Positions 16,923-25,287 of a stretch of 64,000 nt of DNA are shown one piece after another. Under the pieces are notes generated by a model. The model was not told the DNA's origin. It did not search any database and saw only the letters and a program-made list of their open reading frames with translations. Position 1 is the stretch's first letter. The number at the start of each line of letters is the position of its first letter. The stretch covers positions 2,728,001-2,792,000 of the forward strand of contig OZ245940.1 of the NCBI GenBank assembly GCA_965230045.1, read 5' to 3'. This DNA comes from G963662905 sp965230045. GTDB taxonomy: Bacteria > Bacteroidota > Bacteroidia > Bacteroidales > WRLA01. A program made the position numbers and the translations under genes.

Positions 16923-18695
16923 TCAATCGTGATAAATTCCTATGGGGGCGGGTTTTGGATGGATGATGACTTCCATAGTGTCCCGTTGCTCACAGGAAAG
17001 GTGGTTTACTTCCAAAACAATCAGGTGAGCGGTGTTGGGGCCATCCGGGAAATCAACTGTAACAGAGGGAAGGTTAGTAGCAGAGATGGGCGTAGCATTA
17101 TAAAACTCCCAGCTATAGGTATGCGCCCAGCCCAGATTGTTTGTTGTAGCATAGGTTTCGCCGCTGGTAAAACCGCAAACAGGCGAGATGCCGCTGATTA
17201 CGGGCTCGGGTAAGGGATAAATGATGAGTTCCAGGTCGGCGCAATTGCTGTTGCTGCATGAGTTTTGCCAACGGGCGTAATAATATGTGGTGTCTTCGGG
17301 AGAAGCTACGGTAAGGGAATCGCCATAACCTAAAAATATTCCTCCGCATGATTCTGAAAACCAACTGATAGTATCTCCCCAGCCTCCGTAAACACGAAGT
17401 AACAGGCTGTCGTATGTGCCTTTGCAATAACTATTATAATTTACGGTAACGCTATCAGGTTCAACGGCAGAAAGGTGAACAAAAGCAATGAGTGTATCAC
17501 AATCTGAGGTTCCGCAAAATCCTTCATAACGCGCATAATACGTTAAAGTATCGGTAGGTGCTGGTGGGTATATAGTATCGCCAACTCCGATTTTTCCGCT
17601 TCCGCAACTGCCGGTGTACCAAACGACCGAATCGCCGCTACCTCCATGGGCAACCAATTCCAGTGGTTGGGGGTAGTTATCGCAGAAATAATTGGTATCC
17701 GTGGTTAGGCTGTCCATAACAACCGGCAGGGGTTTTACATGAACCATATGCGTCATACTGTCCTGACATGTCAGGTAATCGGTCATTACCAGTTTGACTT
17801 CATACACACCCACATCAGCATAAGTATGCGAAGGATTTACTTCTGTACTTGTATTGCCATCCCCAAGATCCCAATCCCAGGAGACGATATTCGCAGGAAA
17901 ACCGGCACAACTGAGGTCAACAGATTCATAATTGGCAACATCGCCGTCGCAAAGCCAATAATCCGGTGCGCCTTCTACGGTGAATTCCGTTGCGAGTGCA
18001 TAATTGAAGTTGCTATAAGTTACAGCCTCCTGCGAGAAATTATAAAAACCAAAACGCCCGGGCTCATAGCAGCCATCTACGTTGAAAATAGTATCCGAAT
18101 TAACGGAAACAATAATTTTAGTAGAAGTATAGGTGAGTTCAAAATTATACACCTGATCATAGTTCCAGCCCAAAGTGTTTCCATAATCCTTTCCTAATAT
18201 TTCCACTTTTGGAGGATCGGGGTCATGCTGCCAGAAATTCAAATAGACATTGCAGGGGTCGTCAGGAATACTGGTATTGTATTTTGCTAAGGTGAATCCT
18301 TCATCACCGACTGAATTACAGTAAGTCCAGCCCAGTGCCTGATAGTCTTTCTTCCAATCAAATAAATAAAACTCATATTGATTGTTGCTTGTGTTGGTGT
18401 TGGGACTGTGATATCCAAATACAAAGCCCACAAAATCATTATCCCCATTCCAGCCTACTTCAATCTGACCGTAAAGGCGCACATTCATAAACGTATCCTG
18501 GCTAACAAAAAAAGTGGGATTGGCATTCTCAGATTGTACTACCGATAAGCCATCTGCTGCAACAGTCCATGTGCCATAGGATTCAAATCCTTCCTGAACC
18601 CAATCGTGGAAATCAACTTCAAATACACATTGTGCATTTGCTGTATTGAATAAAAAGAAAAGCGTTAGAAAAGCCGAAAGCCTGAATTTATCCAT
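16923..18695 (-). CDS. Secreted PKD/Ig-like repeat protein with TSP-C-like domain and IYHD tail
   Basis: The 590-residue protein has a signal peptide ending NANAQ at about 22. Residues 25-235 resemble a thrombospondin C-terminal (L-type lectin-like) domain, with NDFVGFVFGYHS, YEFYLFDWK and GRFGFYNFSQEAVTYSNF. A PKD domain follows at about 255-325 (WDWDLGDGNTSTEVNPSHTY), then two Cys-rich Ig-like modules at about 328-410 and 411-495 (YFCDNYPQPL..GGSGDSVVWY; YCKGTYDSLLLRVYGGWGDTISWF), then a PKD-like module to 580. It ends PAPIGIYHD before TGA. The N-terminal domain is unrelated to those of the next two genes; only the modular C-terminal style and the tail are shared. Likely a surface adhesin or matrix component. 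Confidence 0.8.
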   Translation of the reverse strand: MDKFRLSAFLTLFFLFNTANAQCVFEVDFHDWVQEGFESYGTWTVAADGLSVVQSENANPTFFVSQDTFMNVRLYGQIEVGWNGDNDFVGFVFGYHSPNTNTSNNQYEFYLFDWKKDYQALGWTYCNSVGDEGFTLAKYNTSIPDDPCNVYLNFWQHDPDPPKVEILGKDYGNTLGWNYDQVYNFELTYTSTKIIVSVNSDTIFNVDGCYEPGRFGFYNFSQEAVTYSNFNYALATEFTVEGAPDYWLCDGDVANYESVDLSCAGFPANIVSWDWDLGDGNTSTEVNPSHTYADVGVYEVKLVMTDYLTCQDSMTHMVHVKPLPVVMDSLTTDTNYFCDNYPQPLELVAHGGSGDSVVWYTGSCGSGKIGVGDTIYPPAPTDTLTYYARYEGFCGTSDCDTLIAFVHLSAVEPDSVTVNYNSYCKGTYDSLLLRVYGGWGDTISWFSESCGGIFLGYGDSLTVASPEDTTYYYARWQNSCSNSNCADLELIIYPLPEPVISGISPVCGFTSGETYATTNNLGWAHTYSWEFYNATPISATNLPSVTVDFPDGPNTAHLIVLEVNHLSCEQRDTMEVIIHPKPAPIGIYHD

Positions 18696-18718
18696 TTCAT
18701 TACCCTTGATGCAAAAAG

Positions 18719-18726
18719 CAAATATA
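18719..18726 (-). promoter_or_regulatory. -7 box before the first IYHD-tail gene
   Basis: The minus strand reads TATATTTG (TAnnTTTG), 24 bp before the ATG at 18695. Confidence 0.4.
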
Positions 18727-18793
18727 ATTAAAATCCGACAGGCTGTAAATTTATTCTGAATTTTTGAATAAATTTTCGGGATACCTTTAACTC

Positions 18794-18826
18794 ACTCATC
18801 GGATGACTCAAAGTCATCCGATGAGT
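18794..18826. repeat. 33-nt perfect hairpin, copy 1 (ACTCATCGGATGACT arms)
   Basis: Two 15-nt arms, 18794-18808 and 18812-18826, are perfectly complementary around a CAA loop. The identical 33 nt occurs at 32048-32080. In both places it lies just past the stop of a minus-strand gene (11 bp here). No T-run follows, so it is more like a REP element or 3' stabilising hairpin than a standard terminator. Confidence 0.85.
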
Positions 18827-18837
18827 AGAATCAGGAA

Positions 18838-19809
18838 CTACTTGTTCAGATAAGCATCAATGCGTGTTTTAACGTTTTCTTTCAGGTTGTTATAAAAGAA
18901 TTCGTAATCGTGCGCATGATAAACGCCATAAGGGAAATCGGAAACACCTTCGGTATAGTAGTCGTCGGGATTGGGTTTATATACAATCAGGGCGCCATCT
19001 TCGCGCACCCGGGCATCGGTAAAATGCGGAATTTCTTTGGTGATGTTTCCTTCGCCATCAAGAAAAGCAGCGCCGAGGTGCAGGCTGTCGGATGCTAATG
19101 TCGTATCTGTTGTCCAGCTTAAGGGGTTGATGCAAAGTGCTCCTTCGCGCAAAACCGGAGAGCCTGTTGCTTCGGGCGATTGTGTGTTATAAACAATAAT
19201 TACGCCCAGGTCGTCTGCTTTTTGTGCCAGTTTCATCCAGGGATATTTGGCTGCGTCATCTTTGGAAAAAGTAAAACCGATTGTATATGCAGCAACAAGC
19301 TGATTTTGAAGTTTTTCATTATTAAATTCTTCTTTCATTAAATCCAGCAGGATCTCGGAGCCCTGACTGTGCCCTGCAATGATAAAAGGCCTTCCCTGAT
19401 TGTAATGCTCCAGATAATAGCGGAAAGCGCTAATTACATCGGTTAGGGTAACTTTATATGTCTCCTGAAAAGTTTGTGCGTCCAGGCTCAGTATTTCAAG
19501 TGACATTTGCTGGTAGATGGGGGCATAAAGGTTTGCATACTCACTATAAACACTGGCCTGCTGGTTCATTACGGAAATGGCTTTCTGTCGGTTTTTTTCA
19601 TTGTTGATGTCCATCAGCAGCGTATCCGGATTGGTATAAATCGTTGGAAATACATAGAACACATCAACAGCTTTGGTATTGCTATCGGGAAGGTTTATCC
19701 AGCTTTGAGGCTTGGAATAATCAGTAATGTGCTGGCATTCTTCGGATTTATTACAAGAAGCAAAAGCCATCAAAAAGATAAGAAGCAGTGGGAGACAATA
19801 GTTTTTCAT
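18838..19809 (-). CDS. DUF3089 family lipoprotein, alpha/beta-hydrolase-like
   Basis: The 323 residues start with a lipoprotein signal whose lipobox is AFAS-C, with Cys19 as the acylated residue. DUF3089 features are visible: VDVFYVFPTIY at 48-58, a nucleophile elbow GHSQGS at 146-151 with Ser148, and the late segment ending FPYGVYHAHDYEFFYNNL. The family is thought to comprise esterase or lipase-like hydrolases; the substrate is unknown. It probably sits in the outer membrane facing the periplasm or exterior. The perfect hairpin repeat lies just beyond the stop. Confidence 0.85.
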   Translation of the reverse strand: MKNYCLPLLLIFLMAFASCNKSEECQHITDYSKPQSWINLPDSNTKAVDVFYVFPTIYTNPDTLLMDINNEKNRQKAISVMNQQASVYSEYANLYAPIYQQMSLEILSLDAQTFQETYKVTLTDVISAFRYYLEHYNQGRPFIIAGHSQGSEILLDLMKEEFNNEKLQNQLVAAYTIGFTFSKDDAAKYPWMKLAQKADDLGVIIVYNTQSPEATGSPVLREGALCINPLSWTTDTTLASDSLHLGAAFLDGEGNITKEIPHFTDARVREDGALIVYKPNPDDYYTEGVSDFPYGVYHAHDYEFFYNNLKENVKTRIDAYLNK

Positions 19810-19823
19810 GATTGAGGTTTTTT

Positions 19824-19850
19824 AAAAAAAATGCCCGCTGATGCGAGCAT
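19824..19850 (-). terminator. Rho-independent terminator after the beta-barrel gene
   Basis: On the minus strand the stem ATGCTCGC / GCGGGCAT (arms 19843-19850 and 19831-19838, one G-T pair) is followed by a T8 run at 19831-19824. It begins 10 bp after the stop at 19861, so it ends the 21294-19861 transcript. Confidence 0.85.
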
Positions 19851-19860
19851 TTATTATGTT

Positions 19861-20502
19861 TTAGAACGAAATTACAATTCCAATTTTCAGATCCATATAG
19901 GATAGCTGATCAAATTCGAGTTCATTATAAAAAATATAGTTGTAGCTATACTTTGCTTCGAGTCCCCATCCGGCATCACCGAGTGGCACAACGACACCAA
20001 TTTCGGGGGTAATGCCCATGCGCCAGTCGTTATTGTCAATGCCATAGAGGCCGAGATCTGTTTTGCGTGTATTTGAAAATACGCCAAATCCTAAACCCAC
20101 ATAGGGCTGTACCGGAGCATCTGCAAGGGGGAAATAGTTTGCAACAGCTTGAATAGGAACGACGTACATATAATTGAAAACGCTGGAGGTAACAGCGCCT
20201 CCGGGAAATTCATAAGTTGTGCGGTCGAATTTCTGGTAAAAACCCACCCAGCCGAGGCGGCCTCCAACAGCAAAATGATCGCCAATTACGCGTTTGAGTT
20301 CGATGGACATATCGCGGTAGCTGGTTTCTCCGTCAAGGAAATCGCTGAGGTCGCCGGCCGGCATGCCCACGCCAAAATTGATGTTCATCAGCCATTCGTC
20401 GAGCCAGCTTGAGGCTTTTATTTCTGCAAATTCTTCGTTTTGTGCATATGATGAAGCTGATAGGAAGAGGATACTGATCAGGATGATATAATATTTTTTC
20501 AT
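19861..20502 (-). CDS. Outer membrane beta-barrel protein
   Basis: The 213 residues carry a signal peptide ending SSYAQ at about 21, then alternating hydrophobic strands with aromatic girdles (FAVGGRLGWVGFYQKF, VQPYVGLGFGVFSNT, WGLEAKYSYNYIFYNEL) and end on YMDLKIGIVISF. Ending on an aromatic residue is the usual OMP signature. This is the small porin-like OmpW/OmpX-type fold common in Bacteroidota; a specific function cannot be read. It follows the DUF4136 lipoprotein gene by 36 bp and the pair shares one terminator, suggesting two cell-envelope proteins made together. Confidence 0.8.
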   Translation of the reverse strand: MKKYYIILISILFLSASSYAQNEEFAEIKASSWLDEWLMNINFGVGMPAGDLSDFLDGETSYRDMSIELKRVIGDHFAVGGRLGWVGFYQKFDRTTYEFPGGAVTSSVFNYMYVVPIQAVANYFPLADAPVQPYVGLGFGVFSNTRKTDLGLYGIDNNDWRMGITPEIGVVVPLGDAGWGLEAKYSYNYIFYNELEFDQLSYMDLKIGIVISF

Positions 20503-20538
20503 GATTGTTCAGTTTTATAAATGAATGATTTTATGGAA

Positions 20539-21294
20539 TTATTTGTGCAGATAAGGTGATTGTTCAAAAGCTTCATTGAATCCACGTTCGGCACGGTCGG
20601 TATTGTAATCGGCTCCGCTACCAAGAACACCTTCAATCAAACATTGCCACTCAAATTTTAACGCCGGAACATCTGCCGGATCAGCGTCTTTAATTTGTTG
20701 CGCTGTATGAGTATCCATCCATTCTCTGTAATCACGCAATGAATTTCCGTCAATCATTTCCATCATCATTGTGCCTGTTTCATAATTATAGTATGAATAG
20801 CCCCAGGGATACCAGTATCCGCCACCCCAGCCGGGATAGCCCCAGTAGTTGCCCCAGTAGCCATCATAGCCGCCATACCAGCCCCAGTAATCTCCGTAAC
20901 CGGGTCCCCACCACCAACCGGGATAGTATGTTGCTCCGGTATATTGCATCAGGCTGATGAGAGGATTGATGGCGAAATCAAAGTCTTCATCAGAAGCTAC
21001 AAGGGTATAACCCAGGCTCTTAAATTTATCAATAATGATTTGCCTCAGTTTATCGGATGTTCCGTTTGTATAGAAATCCTTTATCTCTCTTTTGGTGAGA
21101 TAATTTGATTTCAAAATTACGGAATCACGCACATAAAAGGTTTTGTACTGATCGTAATTGAATGTTGTGTCATAATAAGTAAGTGTCATGTCAATATCGT
21201 CTAAAGTAGTGTCTTCTACTGACTTATAACATGATGACAGCATCAGGGCTAAGATCATACTGCCCATGAATGTAAAAAGTGCTGATTTTTTCAT
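20539..21294 (-). CDS. DUF4136 family lipoprotein with Gly/Trp/Tyr-rich segment
   Basis: I choose ATG 21292-21294 (MKKSALFTF), which gives a clean lipoprotein signal with the lipobox LMLSS-C; a longer frame adds eight residues in front. The body fits DUF4136: a YKTFYVRDSV strand after the signal, then an about 100-residue region on linear solubility of the type DFAINPLISL. An unusual stretch of roughly 50 residues is almost entirely Gly, Trp, Tyr and Pro (for example GWWWGPGYGDYWGWYGG), as in some members of this family. The function of the family is unknown. It is cotranscribed with the beta-barrel gene downstream. Confidence 0.8.
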   Translation of the reverse strand: MKKSALFTFMGSMILALMLSSCYKSVEDTTLDDIDMTLTYYDTTFNYDQYKTFYVRDSVILKSNYLTKREIKDFYTNGTSDKLRQIIIDKFKSLGYTLVASDEDFDFAINPLISLMQYTGATYYPGWWWGPGYGDYWGWYGGYDGYWGNYWGYPGWGGGYWYPWGYSYYNYETGTMMMEMIDGNSLRDYREWMDTHTAQQIKDADPADVPALKFEWQCLIEGVLGSGADYNTDRAERGFNEAFEQSPYLHK

Positions 21295-21364
21295 TGTAAA
21301 AATTTTATAGTTATTCATCGTTTTAATGCTCTTATCGGCTTGAGTGTTTGTGATTTTTACTGTA

Positions 21365-21372
21365 CAAATGTA
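21365..21372 (-). promoter_or_regulatory. -7 box before the DUF4136/beta-barrel pair
   Basis: The minus strand reads TACATTTG (TAnnTTTG), 71 bp before the preferred start of the DUF4136 gene. Confidence 0.45.
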
Positions 21373-21484
21373 GGAAAATTACAGTCACTTAAAACGATTA
21401 ATGAAGATAAATTAATCAGTTAAAAGGCGAATAACTTAAATTTACGTATGAGGAATTATTCAGGATAAGTTAAAAAAGCAGTGC

Positions 21485-22951
21485 TCAATATTTTTTGGGG
21501 ATGGTGAAGCAAAATGTGCTGCCTGCTCCTTTTATGCTTTCCGCAAAAATCCGGCCACCGTGCCGCTCTGTAAATTCTTTGCTCACAATGAGTCCGAGTC
21601 CTGTGCCTTTTTCATTGCGGGTTCCTTCGGTTTGGATATTGGAGTCAATTTCAAATAATTGAGGGATTTTCTTTTCGTCAATTCCTGTTCCCTGGTCGCG
21701 CACACTCAGGCAGCTTTGATGTTCATCTTCAGAAAATAGAATTCTGATTTCCGAATCGGGATAAGAATATTTGATGGCATTACTGATCAGGTTGCGTAAA
21801 ATTGTTTCAATCATATTGTAGTCGCCGATCAGAGTAATTTGCGCAGGAATTTCATTATGTATATTGATTTTTTTCGACTGGGCAACATGGTCAATTCCCG
21901 AAATTACTTCATCGCAGAGATTTTTTATTTGGATTTCGATGGGATTAAATTTCATTCGTTTGCTTTGCGAATTGGCCCAATCCAGCAGGTTGTTCATCAG
22001 AGCGTATGTTTGTTCGGCGGATTGGTGTACCATTTCTGCGTATCTCAAAGCATCCTTATATTCTTCATTTTGCATCATTTCGTGAAAAACTTCAGCAAAA
22101 CCGAGGATCGCATTGAAAGGGGACCTGAGGTCGTGCGCAATGATGGAGAAAAATTTGTCTTTGGCTGCATTGACTTCCTCGAGCATTTGTTTGGTTTTGC
22201 GGAGTTCCAGCTCTACTTCCTTGATGGGCGTTATATCTTTTGAAATTCCATATGTGCCCACAATGTTGCTTTCTTCGTTAAACAGAGGCATTTTAGTGGT
22301 ACTTGCCCAGGTGATGCGCCCGTTTTTATGGGTTTCTTTTTCTTCGGTAGATATTGGCTTCCCGTTTTTAATAATATTTTGTTCGTCATCCCAGGCTTTT
22401 TGAGCATGTTCTTCAGTAAAAAGATCAAAATCTGTTTTGCCCATAAAATCAAAATAGGAATAACCGAATTTTTTGGCGTGTAATTGGTTGGTCAGGAAAA
22501 TGCGACCCTTGATGTCTTTAAAATAAATGGAATCGGTAAAATCCTTCAATAGTAGCTGGAAAAGGTGTGAGTCAGATACTTCCGGTCGAAACGGATTATC
22601 AAGTTTTTCGGCTTTAACCATAACCAGTTGATAGCAAATATCCCTGTCAGCATCCTGTTTATACAGGCTTAAGTTGAACCTAAACCTTAATGAATTACGT
22701 GTGCTATCAGACCCATAATAGGCTACCAAACGAAGTATCCCGAACTTCTTTTGGAGATTTTCTTTGGGCTTGCTGAGTTTTTTTTGGCTTTTTAAGCTGA
22801 AATCAAAGCATTTTTTGATATCGCAATTCAGGAGCGCCTCTTTTGGGATATTTGTATATGTTGAAAATGCTTTATTTACATACTGAACACATAGCTCTTT
22901 GTCAAGAAGCAATTGGCCAAATGGCTCTTCAGTAGTATGGATTTCAGGCAT
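21485..22951 (-). CDS. PAS sensor histidine kinase (cytoplasmic)
   Basis: The 488-residue protein has no transmembrane segment. Residues 1-115 look like a degenerate PAS domain (CVQYVNKAFSTYTNIPKEAL). A clear PAS domain lies at about 127-242 (DSIYFKDIKGRIFLTN, GKTDFDLF). The HisKA H-box is IAHDLRSPFNAI with His273, and the HATPase domain has NLISNAIKYS, RDQGTGID and GTGLGL. It ends right after the kinase domain; there is no receiver. No response regulator gene is adjacent. A TAnnTTTG box lies 26 bp upstream at 22978-22985. Confidence 0.92.
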   Translation of the reverse strand: MPEIHTTEEPFGQLLLDKELCVQYVNKAFSTYTNIPKEALLNCDIKKCFDFSLKSQKKLSKPKENLQKKFGILRLVAYYGSDSTRNSLRFRFNLSLYKQDADRDICYQLVMVKAEKLDNPFRPEVSDSHLFQLLLKDFTDSIYFKDIKGRIFLTNQLHAKKFGYSYFDFMGKTDFDLFTEEHAQKAWDDEQNIIKNGKPISTEEKETHKNGRITWASTTKMPLFNEESNIVGTYGISKDITPIKEVELELRKTKQMLEEVNAAKDKFFSIIAHDLRSPFNAILGFAEVFHEMMQNEEYKDALRYAEMVHQSAEQTYALMNNLLDWANSQSKRMKFNPIEIQIKNLCDEVISGIDHVAQSKKINIHNEIPAQITLIGDYNMIETILRNLISNAIKYSYPDSEIRILFSEDEHQSCLSVRDQGTGIDEKKIPQLFEIDSNIQTEGTRNEKGTGLGLIVSKEFTERHGGRIFAESIKGAGSTFCFTIPKKY

Positions 22952-22977
22952 ATGTTTATCTAATTATGATGGTGAAA

Positions 22978-22985
22978 CAAAGCTA
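22978..22985 (-). promoter_or_regulatory. -7 box before the PAS histidine kinase
   Basis: The minus strand reads TAGCTTTG (TAnnTTTG), 26 bp before the ATG at 22951. Confidence 0.4.
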
Positions 22986-23036
22986 AAAACTTTTTTGTAA
23001 AATGGAATTAAAATAGAGGCCTGATTAAAAATTTTT

Positions 23037-24479
23037 TTACTGTTTTATCCATCTTGTTTGATGAACATTTCCGTCAATGTCCAAAAGGCGGAGGATGTAG
23101 CTGCCTGATTGTATTCTGCTTGTATTTATTTGTTTTACAGGGTTTTGTGTGCTGTAAACTAATCTATTGTTCAGGTCGGAGATTTCTAATAGCTTTATTT
23201 CCTTATCATTGTTTAACGTCCAATGAATAATATCTTGCCCGGGATTAGGAAAAACCTGAATTTCCCCGACCTGAATGATATTTTGTTCACCGATCGAGGT
23301 AATTACTCCTTCCGGATTGACCCGCATGATGATGTTGTTTCTTTTGTAAGTTCCTGAACCTGTTGCGTAATGTGTGCCAGCCATTAGGATATTTCCATCA
23401 TCAAGGGGCTCAATTATATTGAGTGTATAAAATGCATCGCCACCATAGAAATGCTCCCACTCAATATCATCGGGAAAAGTGTTGAATTTGACCAAATGGA
23501 TCCAGGAATTATTGTCGGAGTATATATTTCCATTGTGGTTGGATGTGGATCCGGCAATGATTTTCCGGTCGCTTGTTAAATCCACACAGCGCACTGAAGC
23601 CGGTCGGTCGTTGGTGTCGCCGGGTTTTCCGAAATAACCCATATTTTGTAATTCCAGGTCGCTTTTTCGTAGCATCAGCGCCATATCGCGCAAGGGTTCG
23701 TGTTGTGCGGCAAAAATGAATTTTCCATTATACAGATAGCGCAATGAACTGGGAGCCGAAATGCCCTGATCGTCTAAGTCAAGGCTTTGCGTCAAATTAA
23801 ATTCTTCATCCAGTTTGCTGATTTGTATGGAGAAATTGTATTCCGGCCACAAAATCGCTGAAAGCAAATATCCACTGTCGGCTTTAACAAAACTATAGGC
23901 TTTGCAACTATGGTCGGGGTCATAAACTTTATGCTGCAACAGTCCATATCTTTTGTTGATTTTAATAAAGCTCATCTGGTAACGCAATGCGGCTCTTTGG
24001 TGCAGCGAGCTTAGGATCAATTCGTTGCCTTTGTTGATCAACTGAGGTTTTGTCATGTCGATCATACGGTATGGCCCAAGAGGAATCAGCATAATCCTGT
24101 TTATCACAGCATCTGAATTAATTCCATAAATTGCCAGGCTCTGTTGTTCCGTGAGATTTTTTTCGTTTCCCAGAAGTAACAACTGTTCGTTGAATATGCT
24201 GAAATTATAAAAAAGCCGATCGTTGTCACGTTTAGGAAATCGCTGTGCTACAACCTTTCCGTCGATGTCGAGCACACTGATGCGGTTGTGCCCTTTGGTG
24301 AGGTCGGGGGTTTCGTATATCCACTCCAAAACATAAATGTGCTCATCGAAAAAGGCAATATCTGCTATGCTCTGATCATCAATAAAAGGCAGCAGCGTAG
24401 TAAACGGGCTCTGTGCTTTGAGTGAAAAAATGAAAGAATAGAGGAACAGAAAAAAGATAAGGTATGGTTTTGCTTTCAT
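23037..24479 (-). CDS. Secreted beta-propeller-like protein with T9SS type A sorting domain
   Basis: I place the start at the ATG giving MKAKPYLIFF (24477-24479), which yields a normal signal peptide ending SLKAQ; a Met three residues upstream is possible. The middle (about 30-390) has repeated strand pairs ending in W or aromatic residues (GDANDRPASVRCVDL-type, HFYGGDAFYTLNIIEPLDDGNILMAGTH), like a delta-60/NHL-type propeller. The last 75 residues are a T9SS type A domain: IQVFPNPGQDIIHW, a LLEISDLNNRLVY turn, SGSYILRL and a final RWIKQ. It is therefore probably exported across the outer membrane. The specific role is not recognised. Confidence 0.8.
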   Translation of the reverse strand: MKAKPYLIFFLFLYSFIFSLKAQSPFTTLLPFIDDQSIADIAFFDEHIYVLEWIYETPDLTKGHNRISVLDIDGKVVAQRFPKRDNDRLFYNFSIFNEQLLLLGNEKNLTEQQSLAIYGINSDAVINRIMLIPLGPYRMIDMTKPQLINKGNELILSSLHQRAALRYQMSFIKINKRYGLLQHKVYDPDHSCKAYSFVKADSGYLLSAILWPEYNFSIQISKLDEEFNLTQSLDLDDQGISAPSSLRYLYNGKFIFAAQHEPLRDMALMLRKSDLELQNMGYFGKPGDTNDRPASVRCVDLTSDRKIIAGSTSNHNGNIYSDNNSWIHLVKFNTFPDDIEWEHFYGGDAFYTLNIIEPLDDGNILMAGTHYATGSGTYKRNNIIMRVNPEGVITSIGEQNIIQVGEIQVFPNPGQDIIHWTLNNDKEIKLLEISDLNNRLVYSTQNPVKQINTSRIQSGSYILRLLDIDGNVHQTRWIKQ

Positions 24480-24558
24480 AAACGGCATTATTTGAAGCTT
24501 TGTAAGCTAAACAGTGTCTGTTTTAAATGGTTGCTTGTGATTTCATTTTTCTTGCATA

Positions 24559-25287
24559 TTATTCCATTTGGAAAGGGATTAAATGCAAATCGCAATACCA
24601 AAAACCGTATTCTTTTGGAGTGCCTGCCTTTTCTGATTTGGGGGCCGGATAGGAGCGGTATATAATTTCCCCTTTTTTAAAAGGAATTGGCTGCTTGAAA
24701 ACAGGGCCATCAAAACAAAATGTATGGAATTCGCCATTTTCGCCACAGGGATCCACATCAGCAGGAATATCATTCAGAAAAGATTCGTCCACCAGCCGGC
24801 CACAAAAACTTTTGTCTAACTTATCGGCCATACAGGAAACCACTACAGCTTTGAAACCGAGCTTAATAAATTCTTCGACCAGCTCTTTAGTGTTTCTTTT
24901 CCAAAGAGGAAAAATGGCCTTAATGCCTTGGGTTTCCAGCATTTGCTCACGGTATTGCCGCAGGTCTTCCAGGAAAATATCGCCGAAGACGCTGTGCGTA
25001 AAGCCTGATTGCTGCATTTTTAGCATTTTTTCGCGCATCAGGTCATTATACGATTGCATATCTGGATTTTTGCCTACAGAGATAATTTCCAATGGGATTC
25101 CCAGGGATTTTGCCTGAGCTTCAAGCAGCTGAAGCTGCACGCCATGCATGCTAACACGCTGGTATTCTTCATTGATGCTCGTGAGTAAGCATTCAATATT
25201 AATTGATTTATTTTTGCGCAATTCAAGCAAGGCCATAGCGGCATCTTTTCCGCTGCTCCAGTTTATAAATGCCTTATTTTGCTTCAT
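24559..25287 (-). CDS. Dph6/DUF71-family ATP-pyrophosphatase-like protein
   Basis: The 242 residues belong to the diphthine-ammonia ligase (Dph6, MJ0570) group of N-type ATP pyrophosphatases. The PP-loop is WSSGKDAAMAL near residues 10-20. Family blocks include YQRVSMHGVQ, FGDIFLEDLR, FPLWKRNT and CMADKLDKSFCGR. Bacteria do not make diphthamide, so the bacterial enzyme must amidate or adenylate something else; this is unknown. The gene overlaps the murD stop by 14 bp and is the last of the murL-murD cluster, so a role linked to cell-wall precursor chemistry is possible but is inference from position only. Confidence 0.85.
   Translation of the reverse strand: MKQNKAFINWSSGKDAAMALLELRKNKSINIECLLTSINEEYQRVSMHGVQLQLLEAQAKSLGIPLEIISVGKNPDMQSYNDLMREKMLKMQQSGFTHSVFGDIFLEDLRQYREQMLETQGIKAIFPLWKRNTKELVEEFIKLGFKAVVVSCMADKLDKSFCGRLVDESFLNDIPADVDPCGENGEFHTFCFDGPVFKQPIPFKKGEIIYRSYPAPKSEKAGTPKEYGFWYCDLHLIPFQME

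Noticed and set aside
24559..25287. Calling the Dph6-like protein a diphthamide enzyme
   Set aside because: Bacterial EF-G has no diphthamide, so only the fold and not the reaction can be transferred.
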